Notes: generated by a model from the letters alone, not told the origin. Positions 36,714 to 47,425 are shown, numbered from the stretch's first letter. The stretch is 64,000 nucleotides of DNA from Enterobacter sp. BIGb0383 (GCF_003751845.1 NZ_RJKQ01000002.1:1178001-1242000), one strand, 5' to 3'. Translations and numbers: made by a program.

Positions 36714-36800
36714 TGGTGCCGGAGGCCGGACTCGAACCGGCACATCTCTCGATGGTTGATTTTGAATCAACTGCGTCTACCGATTTCGCCACTCCGGCAC
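36714..36800 (-). tRNA. leuX: tRNA-Leu (anticodon CAA)
   Basis: An 87-base tRNA with encoded CCA. Acceptor stem GTGCCGG/CCGGCAC, long variable arm typical of leucine tRNAs, GTTCGAGTCC T-loop region, and anticodon loop TTCAAAA giving anticodon CAA, which reads UUG. It is close to E. coli leuX, and ahr follows nearby as in that genome. Its 3' end is the attachment site of the island. Confidence 0.97.
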
Positions 36801-36827
36801 GGAAGGGGATTTGCTGATAGCGGGTGC

Positions 36828-36855
36828 ATTATACCTGCTGCACTCCTTCACGCAA
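36828..36855 (-). promoter_or_regulatory. leuX promoter
   Basis: On the minus strand a perfect TATAAT (36828-36833) and a TTGCGT (36850-36855) are spaced by 16 bases, with a GC-rich discriminator after the -10. The start point would be about 20 bases before the mature tRNA. Confidence 0.8.
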
Positions 36856-37042
36856 GCGTTCAGGCCACGCTGGGCCGCTAAACGTCGAAAAAATCAACAC
36901 CCTGCACTCACCCCGCGCACTTCCTCTACCCGCCTCGCAAAACTCTGCAACGTGACCTCCGGCGTTTACATTTTGCCGCGTTTGTTATCTGATCTCGTTA
37001 CCGGTTGCTGTAACCCCTTCCTTGCAGAGAGCAGGATCAACG

Positions 37043-38059
37043 ATGCAATTTATTCAGGCCGATCCGACGCTGGAGAACTACTGGCGCGGGATTATCCTTT
37101 TTGGCAGAAACGTGGCGTCCTATAAGTTTGCCCTGGCCCACGCCCTGTATGATGTCCCGCGTAGCGGCAGCGATCTGATCCTGCTCGACGATCTGGCGCT
37201 GCATTTTAGTCAGCATCTGTGCCGTCACCTGGTGGATGCGCCCAAGCAGATTACCTCGCAGAACAGTCAGTTTATTGACGCCTGTAAGCGCTTTAATGCC
37301 GGTGAGATAGACCAGGATACGCTGATGGAGATTACCGTGCGCAGGGGCTTTAATAATGTGATTGATGCCTTTCACACGGTGAATCAGGCCCCGATCGACA
37401 AACGCTTTTTCCTCGACGAGCGCAAGACCAGTAAGGGTATTCGCCTGACGGATAATTTCTACTATCTGACGGAGCGCCAGCAGTACCGGAATTTGATGCC
37501 GGAGACGGAAGCGCGCTGGAATCTGGTTGAGCAGGGCTGGGCGATGGGCGTGTCGCGCAGCCTGATTGCGGTTGAGTATGATCTGGGCTCGCAGCTGCTG
37601 TTCAGCCGACAGAATCAGCGGCGTATTACCATTACCAGCTGTCGGGACAGCCTGAACGGCTATCAGAAGGGGCACTGTTTTTACTGCTATGCGCCGATCA
37701 GCGTGGTGAGCGGAGAGGATGCGCTGGCGGACGTGGACCATTTTATTCCGTGGAAAGCCCAGGGTGCGGTGACCAATCTGCACGGCGTCTGGAATCTGGT
37801 CCTGGCCTGTCAGTGCTGTAATCGTGGGGAACAGGGCAAGTTTGCCCGTCTGCCGTCGGCGAAGCTGCTCCAGCGTCTGCATAACCGCAATGAGTATTTT
37901 ATTAACAGCCATCTGCCGCTGCGCGAGACGCTGATCCGTCAGACCGGGAAAACAGCAACGGCACGTGGCAGCTTTTTATCCCAGAGCTGGAATGCGGCTC
38001 TGACTAACGTGATTTTTCACCAATGGGAACCGCCCGCCGCCGGGCCGGAGAGATTCTGA
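37043..38059 (+). CDS. HNH endonuclease
   Basis: A 338-residue protein with an HNH nuclease domain at about residues 215-260: GHCFYCYAPI gives the first cysteine pair, VDHFIPW the catalytic His of the DHxxP-like motif, GVWNLVLACQCCN the Asn and the second cysteine pair. The N-terminal 200 residues are of unknown function. The ATG at 37043 after CAGGATC is preferred to an upstream TTG. It overlaps the methyltransferase start by one base (TGATG). Codon usage looks like the host, so it is not part of the AT-rich island. Confidence 0.87.
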   Translation: MQFIQADPTLENYWRGIILFGRNVASYKFALAHALYDVPRSGSDLILLDDLALHFSQHLCRHLVDAPKQITSQNSQFIDACKRFNAGEIDQDTLMEITVRRGFNNVIDAFHTVNQAPIDKRFFLDERKTSKGIRLTDNFYYLTERQQYRNLMPETEARWNLVEQGWAMGVSRSLIAVEYDLGSQLLFSRQNQRRITITSCRDSLNGYQKGHCFYCYAPISVVSGEDALADVDHFIPWKAQGAVTNLHGVWNLVLACQCCNRGEQGKFARLPSAKLLQRLHNRNEYFINSHLPLRETLIRQTGKTATARGSFLSQSWNAALTNVIFHQWEPPAAGPERF

Positions 38060-38637
38060 TGACAATGGACTATTACAGACAGCACGCGGATGCGTTTTTT
38101 AGCGGCACGGTGGACGTGGATATGGCGTCGCTGTATCGCCCGTTTATTGCGGCGCTGCCCGCGCAGGGACGGGTGCTGGACGCAGGATGCGGCTCCGGTC
38201 GCGACAGCAGGGCGTTTGCCGGGCTGGGTTACGCCGTGGACGCCTTTGATGCGTCGCCGGAGATGGTGGCGATGGCCCGCGAGCACTCGGGGCTGGCGGT
38301 GCGTCAGATGCGTTTTGATGAGGTAGAGGCGGTCAGCCGCTATGACGGGATCTGGTGCTGCGCCTCGCTGCTGCACGTGTCCTCTGCCGAACTGCCGGAT
38401 GCGATGCAGCGCCTGGCGCGGGCGCTGAAGCCGGGCGGGATCTGGTATGTCTCCTTTAAGTACGGCGAGGGTGAGCGGGCAAAAGAGGGTCGTCGCTTTA
38501 CGGACCTGAATGAAACGGGGCTGGCGGCGCTGGTACAGCCTCTGGAAGGGATCGCGATTCGCAAGATATGGACAACTGCCGATAAGCGCCCTGAGCGTAC
38601 CGAGACCTGGTTAAACGCGCTTCTGGTTCACGCCTGA
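38059..38637 (+). CDS. Class I SAM-dependent methyltransferase
   Basis: A 192-residue methyltransferase with motif I VLDAGCGSGRDSRAF and the later LKPGGIWYVSFKYGEGE strand. There is no DPPY- or PCQ-like motif, so it looks like a small-molecule or RNA-modifying enzyme (TehB/UbiG-like fold) rather than a DNA methylase. It is coupled to the HNH nuclease by TGATG. The frame is open upstream to 38023, but this ATG follows directly on the HNH stop. Confidence 0.88.
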   Translation: MTMDYYRQHADAFFSGTVDVDMASLYRPFIAALPAQGRVLDAGCGSGRDSRAFAGLGYAVDAFDASPEMVAMAREHSGLAVRQMRFDEVEAVSRYDGIWCCASLLHVSSAELPDAMQRLARALKPGGIWYVSFKYGEGERAKEGRRFTDLNETGLAALVQPLEGIAIRKIWTTADKRPERTETWLNALLVHA

Positions 38638-38734
38638 AGAAAAAACCGTTCCCTAACCTATATCTGATTGATAACAAAGATTTTCCGGCGCATTATCGCG
38701 GCATTGTTTATCCACATACCACACAAGGATACTT

Positions 38735-39235
38735 ATGCCACGGATTGCTTCCCGCGCCCTGTTATTGATTGCTGCCATGCTGCTGCCCGCGTACGGTTTC
38801 ACCGAAGACGCATTGCCGAAGGGCAAGGACTATCCGGCCGCTCCGCTTTATACCGGCAAAACCGCCGCCAGCGTCGATTATTCAGATGATTTTACCAACA
38901 CCTATCGCACCCGCTTTAAAGAGGCGCTGGCGAATCCGGTGGCATTTGCAGGTGAGTACAGCACCACCAGCTGGGGCTGCGGCCTTGCCTGCACCGAGAC
39001 GGCCTTTATCAATAAACGCACCGGCCGCGCCCTGAATCTGTCATTTAAGAGCTATAGCATCCGGGAAGGTGTCAAGGTGCCCTTTGGCGCAGAGATTGTG
39101 TATATGAAACAGGACAGCAATCTGCTGGTTACCTACGGCAGCGGGGAAGAGGGAGATAAGCCCGCGTATGATTATTACGCGCTCAAAGAGGGTAAACTGT
39201 CCCTGATTAAGCACGTGGATATCCAGGGAGAGTGA
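38735..39235 (+). CDS. Secreted protein of unknown function
   Basis: A 166-residue protein with a signal peptide ending near AYGFTEDA. The mature part has a close cysteine pair (WGCGLACTETAF) and alternating polar strands such as NLSFKSYSIREG, suggesting a small beta-rich periplasmic domain. ATG follows an ACAAGGATACTT ribosome site. I do not recognise the family with certainty. It converges with the barnase-like gene. Confidence 0.78.
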   Translation: MPRIASRALLLIAAMLLPAYGFTEDALPKGKDYPAAPLYTGKTAASVDYSDDFTNTYRTRFKEALANPVAFAGEYSTTSWGCGLACTETAFINKRTGRALNLSFKSYSIREGVKVPFGAEIVYMKQDSNLLVTYGSGEEGDKPAYDYYALKEGKLSLIKHVDIQGE

Positions 39236-39304
39236 TGCCCGGATACGTGCCTTTTTTCCTCTACGCTGGCGGCCCTGCCGAAACGCACAGGACCGCGCTG
39301 CCTG

Positions 39305-39775
39305 TTACTGGCAAGGATCCAGTGTGACCAACGTGCCGCCGTTATCTGGAGTGAGGTAACGCGTCGCACTCTCCGCGCTGAAGATCAGCTGTTTGTTGCT
39401 ATGGTAGCCGCGCACGGTGTCGAGATCCGCAGTGCGCCAGGTGGCTTTGATCGGTAACGGTTTACCGGTCCAGAGGTCGCCACCAAGCTGTTTCTTGTTC
39501 AAAATCCAGATACTCCACAGGGAATCACTGTCTTTGCCGCTCCAGCCCACCCTCCTGGCCTGGTCGCGGGTGACATACTCAGCGGGCAGCACCCCATCCC
39601 GGTTCAGGGTTCTCAGCAGTGCCACCAGCTTTTTCTCATCCTGCACAACTGGTTTGCCCTGCCGCGCCAGAAGCGCATTTGCCTCAGTGACCACCGCATC
39701 GCACTGGGGAAGACTGGCGTAAGCAGGCAGTGCCAGAAACAGCCCAGCCGTGAGCATTGTCAGAGTCAGTTTCAT
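39305..39775 (-). CDS. Secreted barnase-like protein, catalytic residues substituted
   Basis: A 156-residue protein with a signal peptide (MKLTLTMLTAGLFLALPAYA) and a domain that aligns with barnase (N1/T1 ribonucleases): LPAEYVTRDQARRVGW, KQLGGDLWTG, ATWRTADLD, NKQLIFSAE, TPDNGGTLV. The four barnase catalytic residues are replaced: Glu73 by Thr115, Arg83 by His125, Arg87 by Gln129 and His102 by Asn145. Cys25 and Cys155 may form a disulfide closing the domain. The fold call is firm; ribonuclease activity is doubtful. Confidence 0.83.
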   Translation of the reverse strand: MKLTLTMLTAGLFLALPAYASLPQCDAVVTEANALLARQGKPVVQDEKKLVALLRTLNRDGVLPAEYVTRDQARRVGWSGKDSDSLWSIWILNKKQLGGDLWTGKPLPIKATWRTADLDTVRGYHSNKQLIFSAESATRYLTPDNGGTLVTLDPCQ

Positions 39776-40041
39776 CGTTATTTCCTGTGTGTTTATCGGA
39801 GTCTAAAACAGCCGCTCTGCGGCACCATGCTGGCGTGGGAGCGGCTGACATTTGCATTGAGTATGGATGCTATATCTGACGTGCGGCAATATTGGCTGGA
39901 TGGCGGGAGAAAACGGGCAAAATTGCTCTGCTCATCGGGCGGATCTTTGACGATCCGGGCTATACCCCCTCCCCCCTTCTCCCCTCGCCCCGTCAGATGC
40001 TCTACACTTCCCCCATCACCACAACATCAAAGGAAACCGTG

Positions 40042-41061
40042 ATGAGCATCATTAAAAGTTACGCCGCGCCGCAGGCCGGTGCCGCGCTGGAGCTGCAGGA
40101 ATTCGATGCGGGCCCGCTGGGGGCAGAAGATGTGGAAGTGCAGGTGGATTACTGCGGGGTTTGCCATTCGGATCTGTCGATGATTGATAACGAATGGGGC
40201 TTCTCTCAGTATCCGCTGGTTGCCGGGCATGAAGTGGTGGGCCGGGTGGCGGCGCTGGGCAGCCTGGCGCAGAACAAGGGCCTGAAGATTGGTCAGCGCG
40301 TGGGTATTGGCTGGACGGCGCGCAGCTGCGGCCACTGCGATGCCTGTATCGACGGCAACCAGGTGAACTGTCAGGAAGGATCGGTCCCGACCATTCTGAA
40401 CCGCGGCGGCTTTGCCGAGAAGATCCGTGCCGACTGGCAGTGGGTGATCCCGCTTCCGGACAGCATCGATATTGAAACCGCCGGTCCGCTGCTGTGTGGC
40501 GGTATTACGGTGTTTAAACCGCTGCTGATGCACGGCGTGACCGCCACCAGCCGCGTGGGCGTGATCGGTATCGGTGGCCTGGGCCATATCGCGATTAAGC
40601 TGCTGCACGCGATGGGCTGCGAGGTGACCGCCTTCAGTTCTAATCCGTCGAAGGAGCAGGAAGTGCTGGCGATGGGGGCGGATAAAGTGGTGAACAGCCG
40701 CGATCCGCAGGCGCTGACCGCGCTGGCAGGCCAGTTCGATCTGATTATCAACACCGTTAATGTCGATCTCGACTGGCAGCCGTACTTCCAGGCCCTGGCC
40801 CACGGCGGGAATTTCCATACCGTTGGCGCAGTGCTGAAGCCGCTGCCGGTTCCGGCCTTTACGCTGATCGCAGGCGACCGTAGCGTCTCCGGCTCCTCAA
40901 CGGGTAACCCGTACGAGCTGCGTAAGATGATGAAGTTTGCCGGGCGCACCAAAGTGGCACCGATCACTCAGGAGTTCCCGATGTCAAAAATCAACGACGC
41001 GCTGCAGCACGTGCGCGACGGCAAGGCCCGCTACCGCGTGGTGCTGAAAGCCGATTTCTGA
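40042..41061 (+). CDS. ahr: NADPH-dependent aldehyde reductase Ahr
   Basis: A 339-residue zinc alcohol dehydrogenase, the length of E. coli Ahr (YjgB). Catalytic zinc site in [11 protein letters not shown] and VAGHEVVGR; structural zinc cysteines in [16 protein letters not shown]; nucleotide site [17 protein letters not shown]. Ahr reduces a broad range of aldehydes with NADPH. The ATG at 40042 follows AAAGGAAACCGTG; the frame is open further upstream but without support. Its position next to leuX is conserved with E. coli. Confidence 0.94.
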   Translation: MSIIKSYAAPQAGAALELQEFDAGPLGAEDVEVQVDYCGVCHSDLSMIDNEWGFSQYPLVAGHEVVGRVAALGSLAQNKGLKIGQRVGIGWTARSCGHCDACIDGNQVNCQEGSVPTILNRGGFAEKIRADWQWVIPLPDSIDIETAGPLLCGGITVFKPLLMHGVTATSRVGVIGIGGLGHIAIKLLHAMGCEVTAFSSNPSKEQEVLAMGADKVVNSRDPQALTALAGQFDLIINTVNVDLDWQPYFQALAHGGNFHTVGAVLKPLPVPAFTLIAGDRSVSGSSTGNPYELRKMMKFAGRTKVAPITQEFPMSKINDALQHVRDGKARYRVVLKADF

Positions 41062-41067
41062 TGTAAC

Positions 41068-41095
41068 AAAGGCGCCGCGAGGCGCCTTTCTTTTT
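41068..41095. terminator. Bidirectional terminator between ahr and dhaK
   Basis: AAAGGCGCC, loop GCGA, GGCGCCTTT, then CTTTTT on the plus strand, with As on the other side. It ends ahr and overlaps the 3' end of the convergent dhaK, whose stop is at 41094-41096. Confidence 0.9.
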
Positions 41096-42734
41096 AGCTC
41101 TTCGCCAGCGCCGCAAACACCTCAGCCACCGCCACCGCGCCGGGGTCGGTCACCCCTTCCAGGTTCTCACGGTTAACATAGGACGAGCGTCCCGCGCCTG
41201 CGGTCTGCATCCGGGCGGTCGCGTCTGCGCCCTTCTGTGCGGCTTCGCGGGCGGCATGGAGGTCGCCGTCGCGCAGGGCTTCCAGCGCGGGCTGGAGGGC
41301 GTCAATCAGGGTTCTGTCGCCGAGATCCGCCCCGCCGTACTGTTTCATCTGGGCCAGGCCTTTCAGGAGCGATTCCGGGAGCGGCTGGCCGTCCTGCACC
41401 GCCTGACCTGCAGCGGTAAAGAAGATCGACATCAGCACACCGCTGGAGCCGCCCATCACCGTTGCCAGACGGTCGCCAATCTGCTGGAGCAGGGTTCCGG
41501 CGTTGTCGAGCGCCAGCCGTTTCTCTTTCAGCAGGCTGCCGATATCCCGTGCGCCTTCGGCAAAAGTGGAGCCAGTATCGCCGTCGCCGACTTTGGCATC
41601 CAGCGCATTAAGGCGGTTCTCCTGGGCAATCAGCGCCTGCACGGCGGCGGAGACCAGCTCCCCGACCTGGGGGTTATCCGAGGCCGTGGCTTCGACGCTG
41701 TGCTGAATTTTATGGTGTTTCACCGTTCTGAGCGGAGCCAGGGCGACCGGTTTTTGCCAGCCGACCGTCTCGACCGAGTCGTTGAGGGCAGCCTCAAGGG
41801 TGTCGTTCAGGCGCAGTAACGAGAGGGAGAAGCCTTTCATATCCAGGGCGCTGACCAGCGGCGCGGGGCCGATCAGGTAGCGGATCTGCGGGGCCAGGTC
41901 GGAGTGGGCCAGCTCTTTGGTAAGCAGAGCCATCTCCAGGGCCGAAACGCCACCGAGGTTGTTGATCAGCACCGCATACTCGCCCTCTCCGGCCTGCTCG
42001 CGCAGCGGTTTTATCAGGGTGTCGATAATCTGTTTGCTGTTCTGGGTTTCGATCAGGGATGCGCCCGGCTCGCCGTGAATGCCCAGGCCGAGTTCGGCAT
42101 GGCCGGGCTTGATGCGCGTGGCTTCTTCGTCGCTGCCCGGCAGGTTGCAGGTCTGCATCGCCAGGCCGAGGCTGTAGAGGTTATCGCAGGCCTGGCGGGC
42201 GATGTCCCGCACTTCGCTCAGGTTCCAGCCGTGCTCGGCTGCGTAGCCCGCCACCTTGTGGACCAGCGCGGTCCCGGCGATACCGCGGGGCTGCTTGTTG
42301 TCCGGCAGGGCGATATCGTCGGCGACAATCACCATCTCGACCTTCAGGCCGTAGGCCCGGGCGCGTTCTGCCGCGAGGCCGAAGTTCAGGCGGTCTCCGG
42401 TGTAGTTCTTGACCACCAGCAGGCAGCCGCGATCCCCGGTGACGGCGACGATGGCGTTAAGTACCGCATCGACGCTCGGGGAGGCAAAGAGATCCCCGCA
42501 GACGGCAGCGGTGAGCATCCCCCTGCCGACAAAGCCCGCGTGGGCCGGTTCATGGCCGGAGCCACCGCCGGAAATGACCGCTACCCGGCTTTTATCCCAG
42601 TCGGCGCGGGCCACCACGCGAATGGCCGGATCGATATCCAGCCGGACCAGGTTGCCGTGCGGCGCAGAAAGGACCATCCCTTCGATGGCGTCGTTGACCA
42701 GCTGCTGCCGATCGTTAAAGAAGAATCTGGACAT
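41094..42734 (-). CDS. dhaK: ATP-dependent dihydroxyacetone kinase (fused DhaK-DhaL)
   Basis: A 546-residue single-chain kinase that phosphorylates dihydroxyacetone with ATP. The N-terminal K domain has SGGGSGHEPAHAGFVG and His220 in GIHGEPGA, the residue that binds substrate covalently in the Citrobacter freundii enzyme at the same number. The C-terminal L domain has DAKVGDGDTGSTFAEG, which binds magnesium-ATP, and GGSSGVL. ATG at 42734 after GGGGGAGT. It is not the PTS-dependent split form. It is a single gene with no dha regulon neighbours. Confidence 0.95.
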   Translation of the reverse strand: MSRFFFNDRQQLVNDAIEGMVLSAPHGNLVRLDIDPAIRVVARADWDKSRVAVISGGGSGHEPAHAGFVGRGMLTAAVCGDLFASPSVDAVLNAIVAVTGDRGCLLVVKNYTGDRLNFGLAAERARAYGLKVEMVIVADDIALPDNKQPRGIAGTALVHKVAGYAAEHGWNLSEVRDIARQACDNLYSLGLAMQTCNLPGSDEEATRIKPGHAELGLGIHGEPGASLIETQNSKQIIDTLIKPLREQAGEGEYAVLINNLGGVSALEMALLTKELAHSDLAPQIRYLIGPAPLVSALDMKGFSLSLLRLNDTLEAALNDSVETVGWQKPVALAPLRTVKHHKIQHSVEATASDNPQVGELVSAAVQALIAQENRLNALDAKVGDGDTGSTFAEGARDIGSLLKEKRLALDNAGTLLQQIGDRLATVMGGSSGVLMSIFFTAAGQAVQDGQPLPESLLKGLAQMKQYGGADLGDRTLIDALQPALEALRDGDLHAAREAAQKGADATARMQTAGAGRSSYVNRENLEGVTDPGAVAVAEVFAALAKS

Positions 42735-42838
42735 ACTCCCCCGCTGTTCACTAAAACCGTCAGGCAAGCATAGTCCGCCTGTCAGACCCTGGTGTAAAGA
42801 ACGGATTATACTGAGTCAGGGCGGCACCCGGGCAGGCG

Positions 42839-43336
42839 CTACGCCAGCCGGTTATCGTCCCCGTAGCCACGGGCTTTTTTTATCCGGTGCAGCCGACGAT
42901 AGAGCCGATAGTGCCAGACCAGCAGCAGCGCGAGAAAGGCGTGGTGGAGCCAGAGCATCCAGGGAGTATCGAGCATCATAAAGCTCAGGCAGAACGCCGG
43001 GATCAGCAGGGCCATCGCCAGGAAGGCGATCCGCTCGGTGAGATCGAACTGAAACAGAACCTTATCCGCCTCTTGCTCCTCCACAGAGCCCCGGCGCACG
43101 GTCCCGACCCGGGCCGAAAGGCGGTCGGTGCAGCGCACCCGCCATAGCACCAGGCCGGCTATCGCAGCGAACAGTCCCGGCTCGGCGATATAGAAGAGTT
43201 CCGGTAGCGGGTGGAACAGATACCAGACGAGCGCCAAAAGCCCGACCCAGACATAGGGGCTGATGACCATCTCCGTCAGCAGCTCCATCATCGCCAGCGC
43301 CAGTCTGCGCCCGATCCCCTTCACTATCTCCATCAT
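42839..43336 (-). CDS. Four-helix inner-membrane protein of unknown function
   Basis: A 165-residue membrane protein with four hydrophobic segments (VISPYVWVGLLALVWYLF, GLFAAIAGLVLW, IAFLAMALLIPAFCLSFMML, WMLWLHHAFLALLLVWHY) and a polar loop with EEQEADKV in the middle. I do not recognise a family. It lies between lptG, after that gene's terminator, and dhaK, and is probably transcribed alone. Confidence 0.7.
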   Translation of the reverse strand: MMEIVKGIGRRLALAMMELLTEMVISPYVWVGLLALVWYLFHPLPELFYIAEPGLFAAIAGLVLWRVRCTDRLSARVGTVRRGSVEEQEADKVLFQFDLTERIAFLAMALLIPAFCLSFMMLDTPWMLWLHHAFLALLLVWHYRLYRRLHRIKKARGYGDDNRLA

Positions 43337-43354
43337 GGTTTACCGTCCTTGTAA

Positions 43355-43380
43355 TAAAAAAGAGAGGCCAGGCCTCTCTT
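43355..43380 (-). terminator. lptFG terminator
   Basis: On the minus strand AAGAGAGGCC, a one-base centre and GGCCTCTCTT form a long stem followed by six Ts. It lies 15 bases after the lptG stop. Confidence 0.85.
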
Positions 43381-43394
43381 CTCGGTGCGGTCCG

Positions 43395-44477
43395 TCAGGA
43401 CCGTCGCATCAACAGCCAGAGGCTGATGGCAAAGAATGACGCGCTGGGCAGCAGCGCCCCGACCACGGGCGGTATCCCGTATACCAGGGTCAGCGGGCCG
43501 AAGATCTGATCCAGCACGTAGAAGACAAAGCCGAAGCTGATCCCGGTGACCACCCGCACGCCCATCGCCACGCTGCGCAGTGGGCCGAAGATAAACGACA
43601 GGGCCATCAGCATCATCACCGCCACCGACAGAGGCTGGAAGATTTTGCTCCACATGTTGAGCTTGTAGCGCCCCGCATCCTGGCCGCTGGCCTTGAGGTA
43701 GTTAACGTAGTTAACCAGGCCGCTAATCGACAGGGCATCCGGATCCAGCGCCACCACGCCCAGCTTATCGGGCGTGAGGTTGGTTTTCCAGGTGCCGCTC
43801 ACCGTCTGGGAGCCGGTGATCTGCTGCGGATCCTTGAGGTCAGACTCATCAATCTGCGACAGCTGCCAGACGTTATTCTGCGCATCGAACTTCGCCGATG
43901 CGGCATAGCGAACCGAGGACAAACGACGTTCGCCGTTAAAGGCATAGATGCTGACGCCGCTCAGTTCGTTGTCGCCGTGCACCCGCTCGATATAGACAAA
44001 GTTATTGCCGTCTTTCGCCCACAGCCCTTGCTGGGTGGAGAGCAGCGAGCCGCCGAACATCTGCTGGGCGCGGTAGTTACGCGCCATCTGCTCGCCCTGC
44101 GGCGCAACCCACTCGCCCATCGCCATGGTCAGAAAGACCAGCGGGATCGCGGTTTTCATGACCGACAGCGCCACCTGCATCCGGGTAAAGCCGGACGCCT
44201 GCATCACCACCAGTTCGCTGCGCTGGGCCAGCATCCCCAGCCCCAGCAGCGCGCCAAGCAGCGCCGCCATCGGGAAGAAGATCTGAATATCTTTCGGAAC
44301 GCTGAGAAGGGTGTAAAGCCCCGCGCCCATCGCATCGTAGTCACCCTGCCCGGCTTTTTTCAGCTGGTCGACGAACTTAATGATGCCGGAGAGGGACACC
44401 AGCATGAAGAGGGTCATCATGATGGTGTTGAATATCGTTTTACCGATATAGCGATCCAGTACGCCAAATGCCTGCAT
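43395..44477 (-). CDS. lptG: Lipopolysaccharide export permease LptG
   Basis: A 360-residue inner-membrane protein of the LptF/LptG (YjgP/YjgQ) family, which with LptF and the ATPase LptB pulls lipopolysaccharide out of the inner membrane. Six membrane helices, three at each end (FGVLDRYIGKTIFNTIMMTLF first, SFFAISLWLLMRR last), flank a large periplasmic beta-jellyroll. The start overlaps the lptF stop (TAATG). Essential in E. coli. Near-identical in layout to E. coli LptG. Confidence 0.97.
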   Translation of the reverse strand: MQAFGVLDRYIGKTIFNTIMMTLFMLVSLSGIIKFVDQLKKAGQGDYDAMGAGLYTLLSVPKDIQIFFPMAALLGALLGLGMLAQRSELVVMQASGFTRMQVALSVMKTAIPLVFLTMAMGEWVAPQGEQMARNYRAQQMFGGSLLSTQQGLWAKDGNNFVYIERVHGDNELSGVSIYAFNGERRLSSVRYAASAKFDAQNNVWQLSQIDESDLKDPQQITGSQTVSGTWKTNLTPDKLGVVALDPDALSISGLVNYVNYLKASGQDAGRYKLNMWSKIFQPLSVAVMMLMALSFIFGPLRSVAMGVRVVTGISFGFVFYVLDQIFGPLTLVYGIPPVVGALLPSASFFAISLWLLMRRS

Positions 44478-45577
44478 TATACCGCTCCTTTACGCGTAAA
44501 ACGGGCGCGTATCCGGCGCACGGGGACCGTATCCCACAGGTTCAGGGCAACGGCCAGCGCAAGGTACAGCAGGTTAACGGCCCACATCCAGACCGCCGGG
44601 TCGATTTTGCCTTTGCCGCCGTTGGATTTGATGGAGGTCTGCAGCAGGAAGAAGACCAGATAGAGCAGCATCGCCGGCAGCATCGACAGCACGCGTCCCT
44701 GACGCGGGTTAACCACGCTAAGCGGCACCACCATCAGGGCCATGATAAAGACCGTCAGCACCAGGGTGAAACGCCAGTGCAGCTCCGCGCTGGCGCGGTC
44801 GCCTTCGGCATGCCACAGGGTGCGCATATCCATCTGTTCCGTATCGCTCGGATCGAGAGCGACCGCCTGATGGCCGACAATAGCCTGATAGTTTTCAAAA
44901 TCGGTGATGCGGAAGTCGCGCAGCATCGCCGTGCCTTCAAAGCGGGTGCCTTTATTGAAGGTCACCACCTGCGAGCCGTCCGGGGTCTGAGAGAGCTGGC
45001 CGGAATCGGCGACCACCACCGACGGGCGGGCGTTGTTACGCGCACGCAGCTGGGCTAAGAAGACATCCTTAAAGTGGCTGCCTTCGACGCTCTCAATAAA
45101 CAGGACCGCGTTGCCGTCCGAGGTCGGCTGGAACTGGCCCTGCGCCAGAGCGGCAAGGCCCGGGTTGGCTTTGGCTTCGGCCAGGACTTCATCCTGATGG
45201 AGCGAAGACCAGGGGCCCGCCCACATGACGTTAACCGCCGCCAGCAGGCCGGTAAACAGCGCCAGCACCATCGCCGCCTTCACCAGTACGGCCTTACTCA
45301 GGCCGCAGGCGTGCATCACCGTAATTTCACTTTCGGTGTAGAGCTTGCCGAGGGTCATCAGCAGGCCGAGGAAAAGACTTAGCGGCAGGATCAGCTGCGC
45401 CATCTCCGGCACACCCAGACCCAGCAACGAAAGCACCAGATTGGTCGGGATTTCGCCATCTACCGCTGCGCCAAGGATCCTTACCAGTTTCTGGCAGAAG
45501 AAGATCAGCAGCAGGATAAAAAGGATGGCAAACTGGCTTTTAAGCGTCTCCCGCACCAGATATCGTATGATTATCAC
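44477..45577 (-). CDS. lptF: Lipopolysaccharide export permease LptF
   Basis: A 366-residue partner of LptG, MIIIRYLVRETLKSQFAIL at the start as in E. coli LptF. Three N-terminal helices, a periplasmic jellyroll and three C-terminal helices ending NLWDTVPVRRIRARF. The start codon is GTG at 45577. It is the first gene of the lptFG operon and divergent from pepA. Confidence 0.97.
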   Translation of the reverse strand: MIIIRYLVRETLKSQFAILFILLLIFFCQKLVRILGAAVDGEIPTNLVLSLLGLGVPEMAQLILPLSLFLGLLMTLGKLYTESEITVMHACGLSKAVLVKAAMVLALFTGLLAAVNVMWAGPWSSLHQDEVLAEAKANPGLAALAQGQFQPTSDGNAVLFIESVEGSHFKDVFLAQLRARNNARPSVVVADSGQLSQTPDGSQVVTFNKGTRFEGTAMLRDFRITDFENYQAIVGHQAVALDPSDTEQMDMRTLWHAEGDRASAELHWRFTLVLTVFIMALMVVPLSVVNPRQGRVLSMLPAMLLYLVFFLLQTSIKSNGGKGKIDPAVWMWAVNLLYLALAVALNLWDTVPVRRIRARFTRKGAV

Positions 45578-47363
<1,786 letters not shown>

Positions 47364-47371
47364 GAAACGCA

Positions 47372-47392
47372 AGGCCGGGCAACCCCCGGCCT
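47372..47392 (+). terminator. Hairpin between pepA and holC
   Basis: AGGCCGGG, five bases, CCCGGCCT. No T-run follows directly, so it may attenuate rather than fully stop transcription into holC-valS. Confidence 0.6.
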
Positions 47393-47425
47393 GTCGTTTA
47401 AATTGACCACAAGAAGCCCCATATC

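Larger units (their letters stand above)
29050..36736. mobile_element. Genomic island at leuX carrying two putative defence units
   Basis: About 7.7 kb between the leuX 3' end and its partial copy. By eye the genes inside are strongly AT-rich, with many AAT, TTA and ATA codons, against the GC-rich flanks. Contents: RES-domain gene, sce7725-like gene and sce7726-like nuclease on the minus strand, and a STAND NTPase gene on the plus strand. No integrase, transposase or plasmid gene is present, so the element can no longer move by itself or was reduced after entry. leuX is a well-known island site in E. coli. Confidence 0.85.

Noticed and set aside
29050-36736. Integrase or transposase for the island
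   Set aside because: I looked in all frames between the att-like repeats. Every substantial frame belongs to the RES, sce7725, sce7726 or STAND genes.
36811-37125. 104-codon frame upstream of the HNH gene
   Set aside because: It runs over the leuX promoter and into the HNH gene in another frame.
37043-38637. Classical restriction-modification system
   Set aside because: The methyltransferase lacks DNA-methylase signature motifs, so I describe the pair without that name.
41904-42773. 289-codon open frame antisense to dhaK
   Set aside because: Shadow of a GC-rich gene whose catalytic His220 and metal motifs are intact on the other strand.
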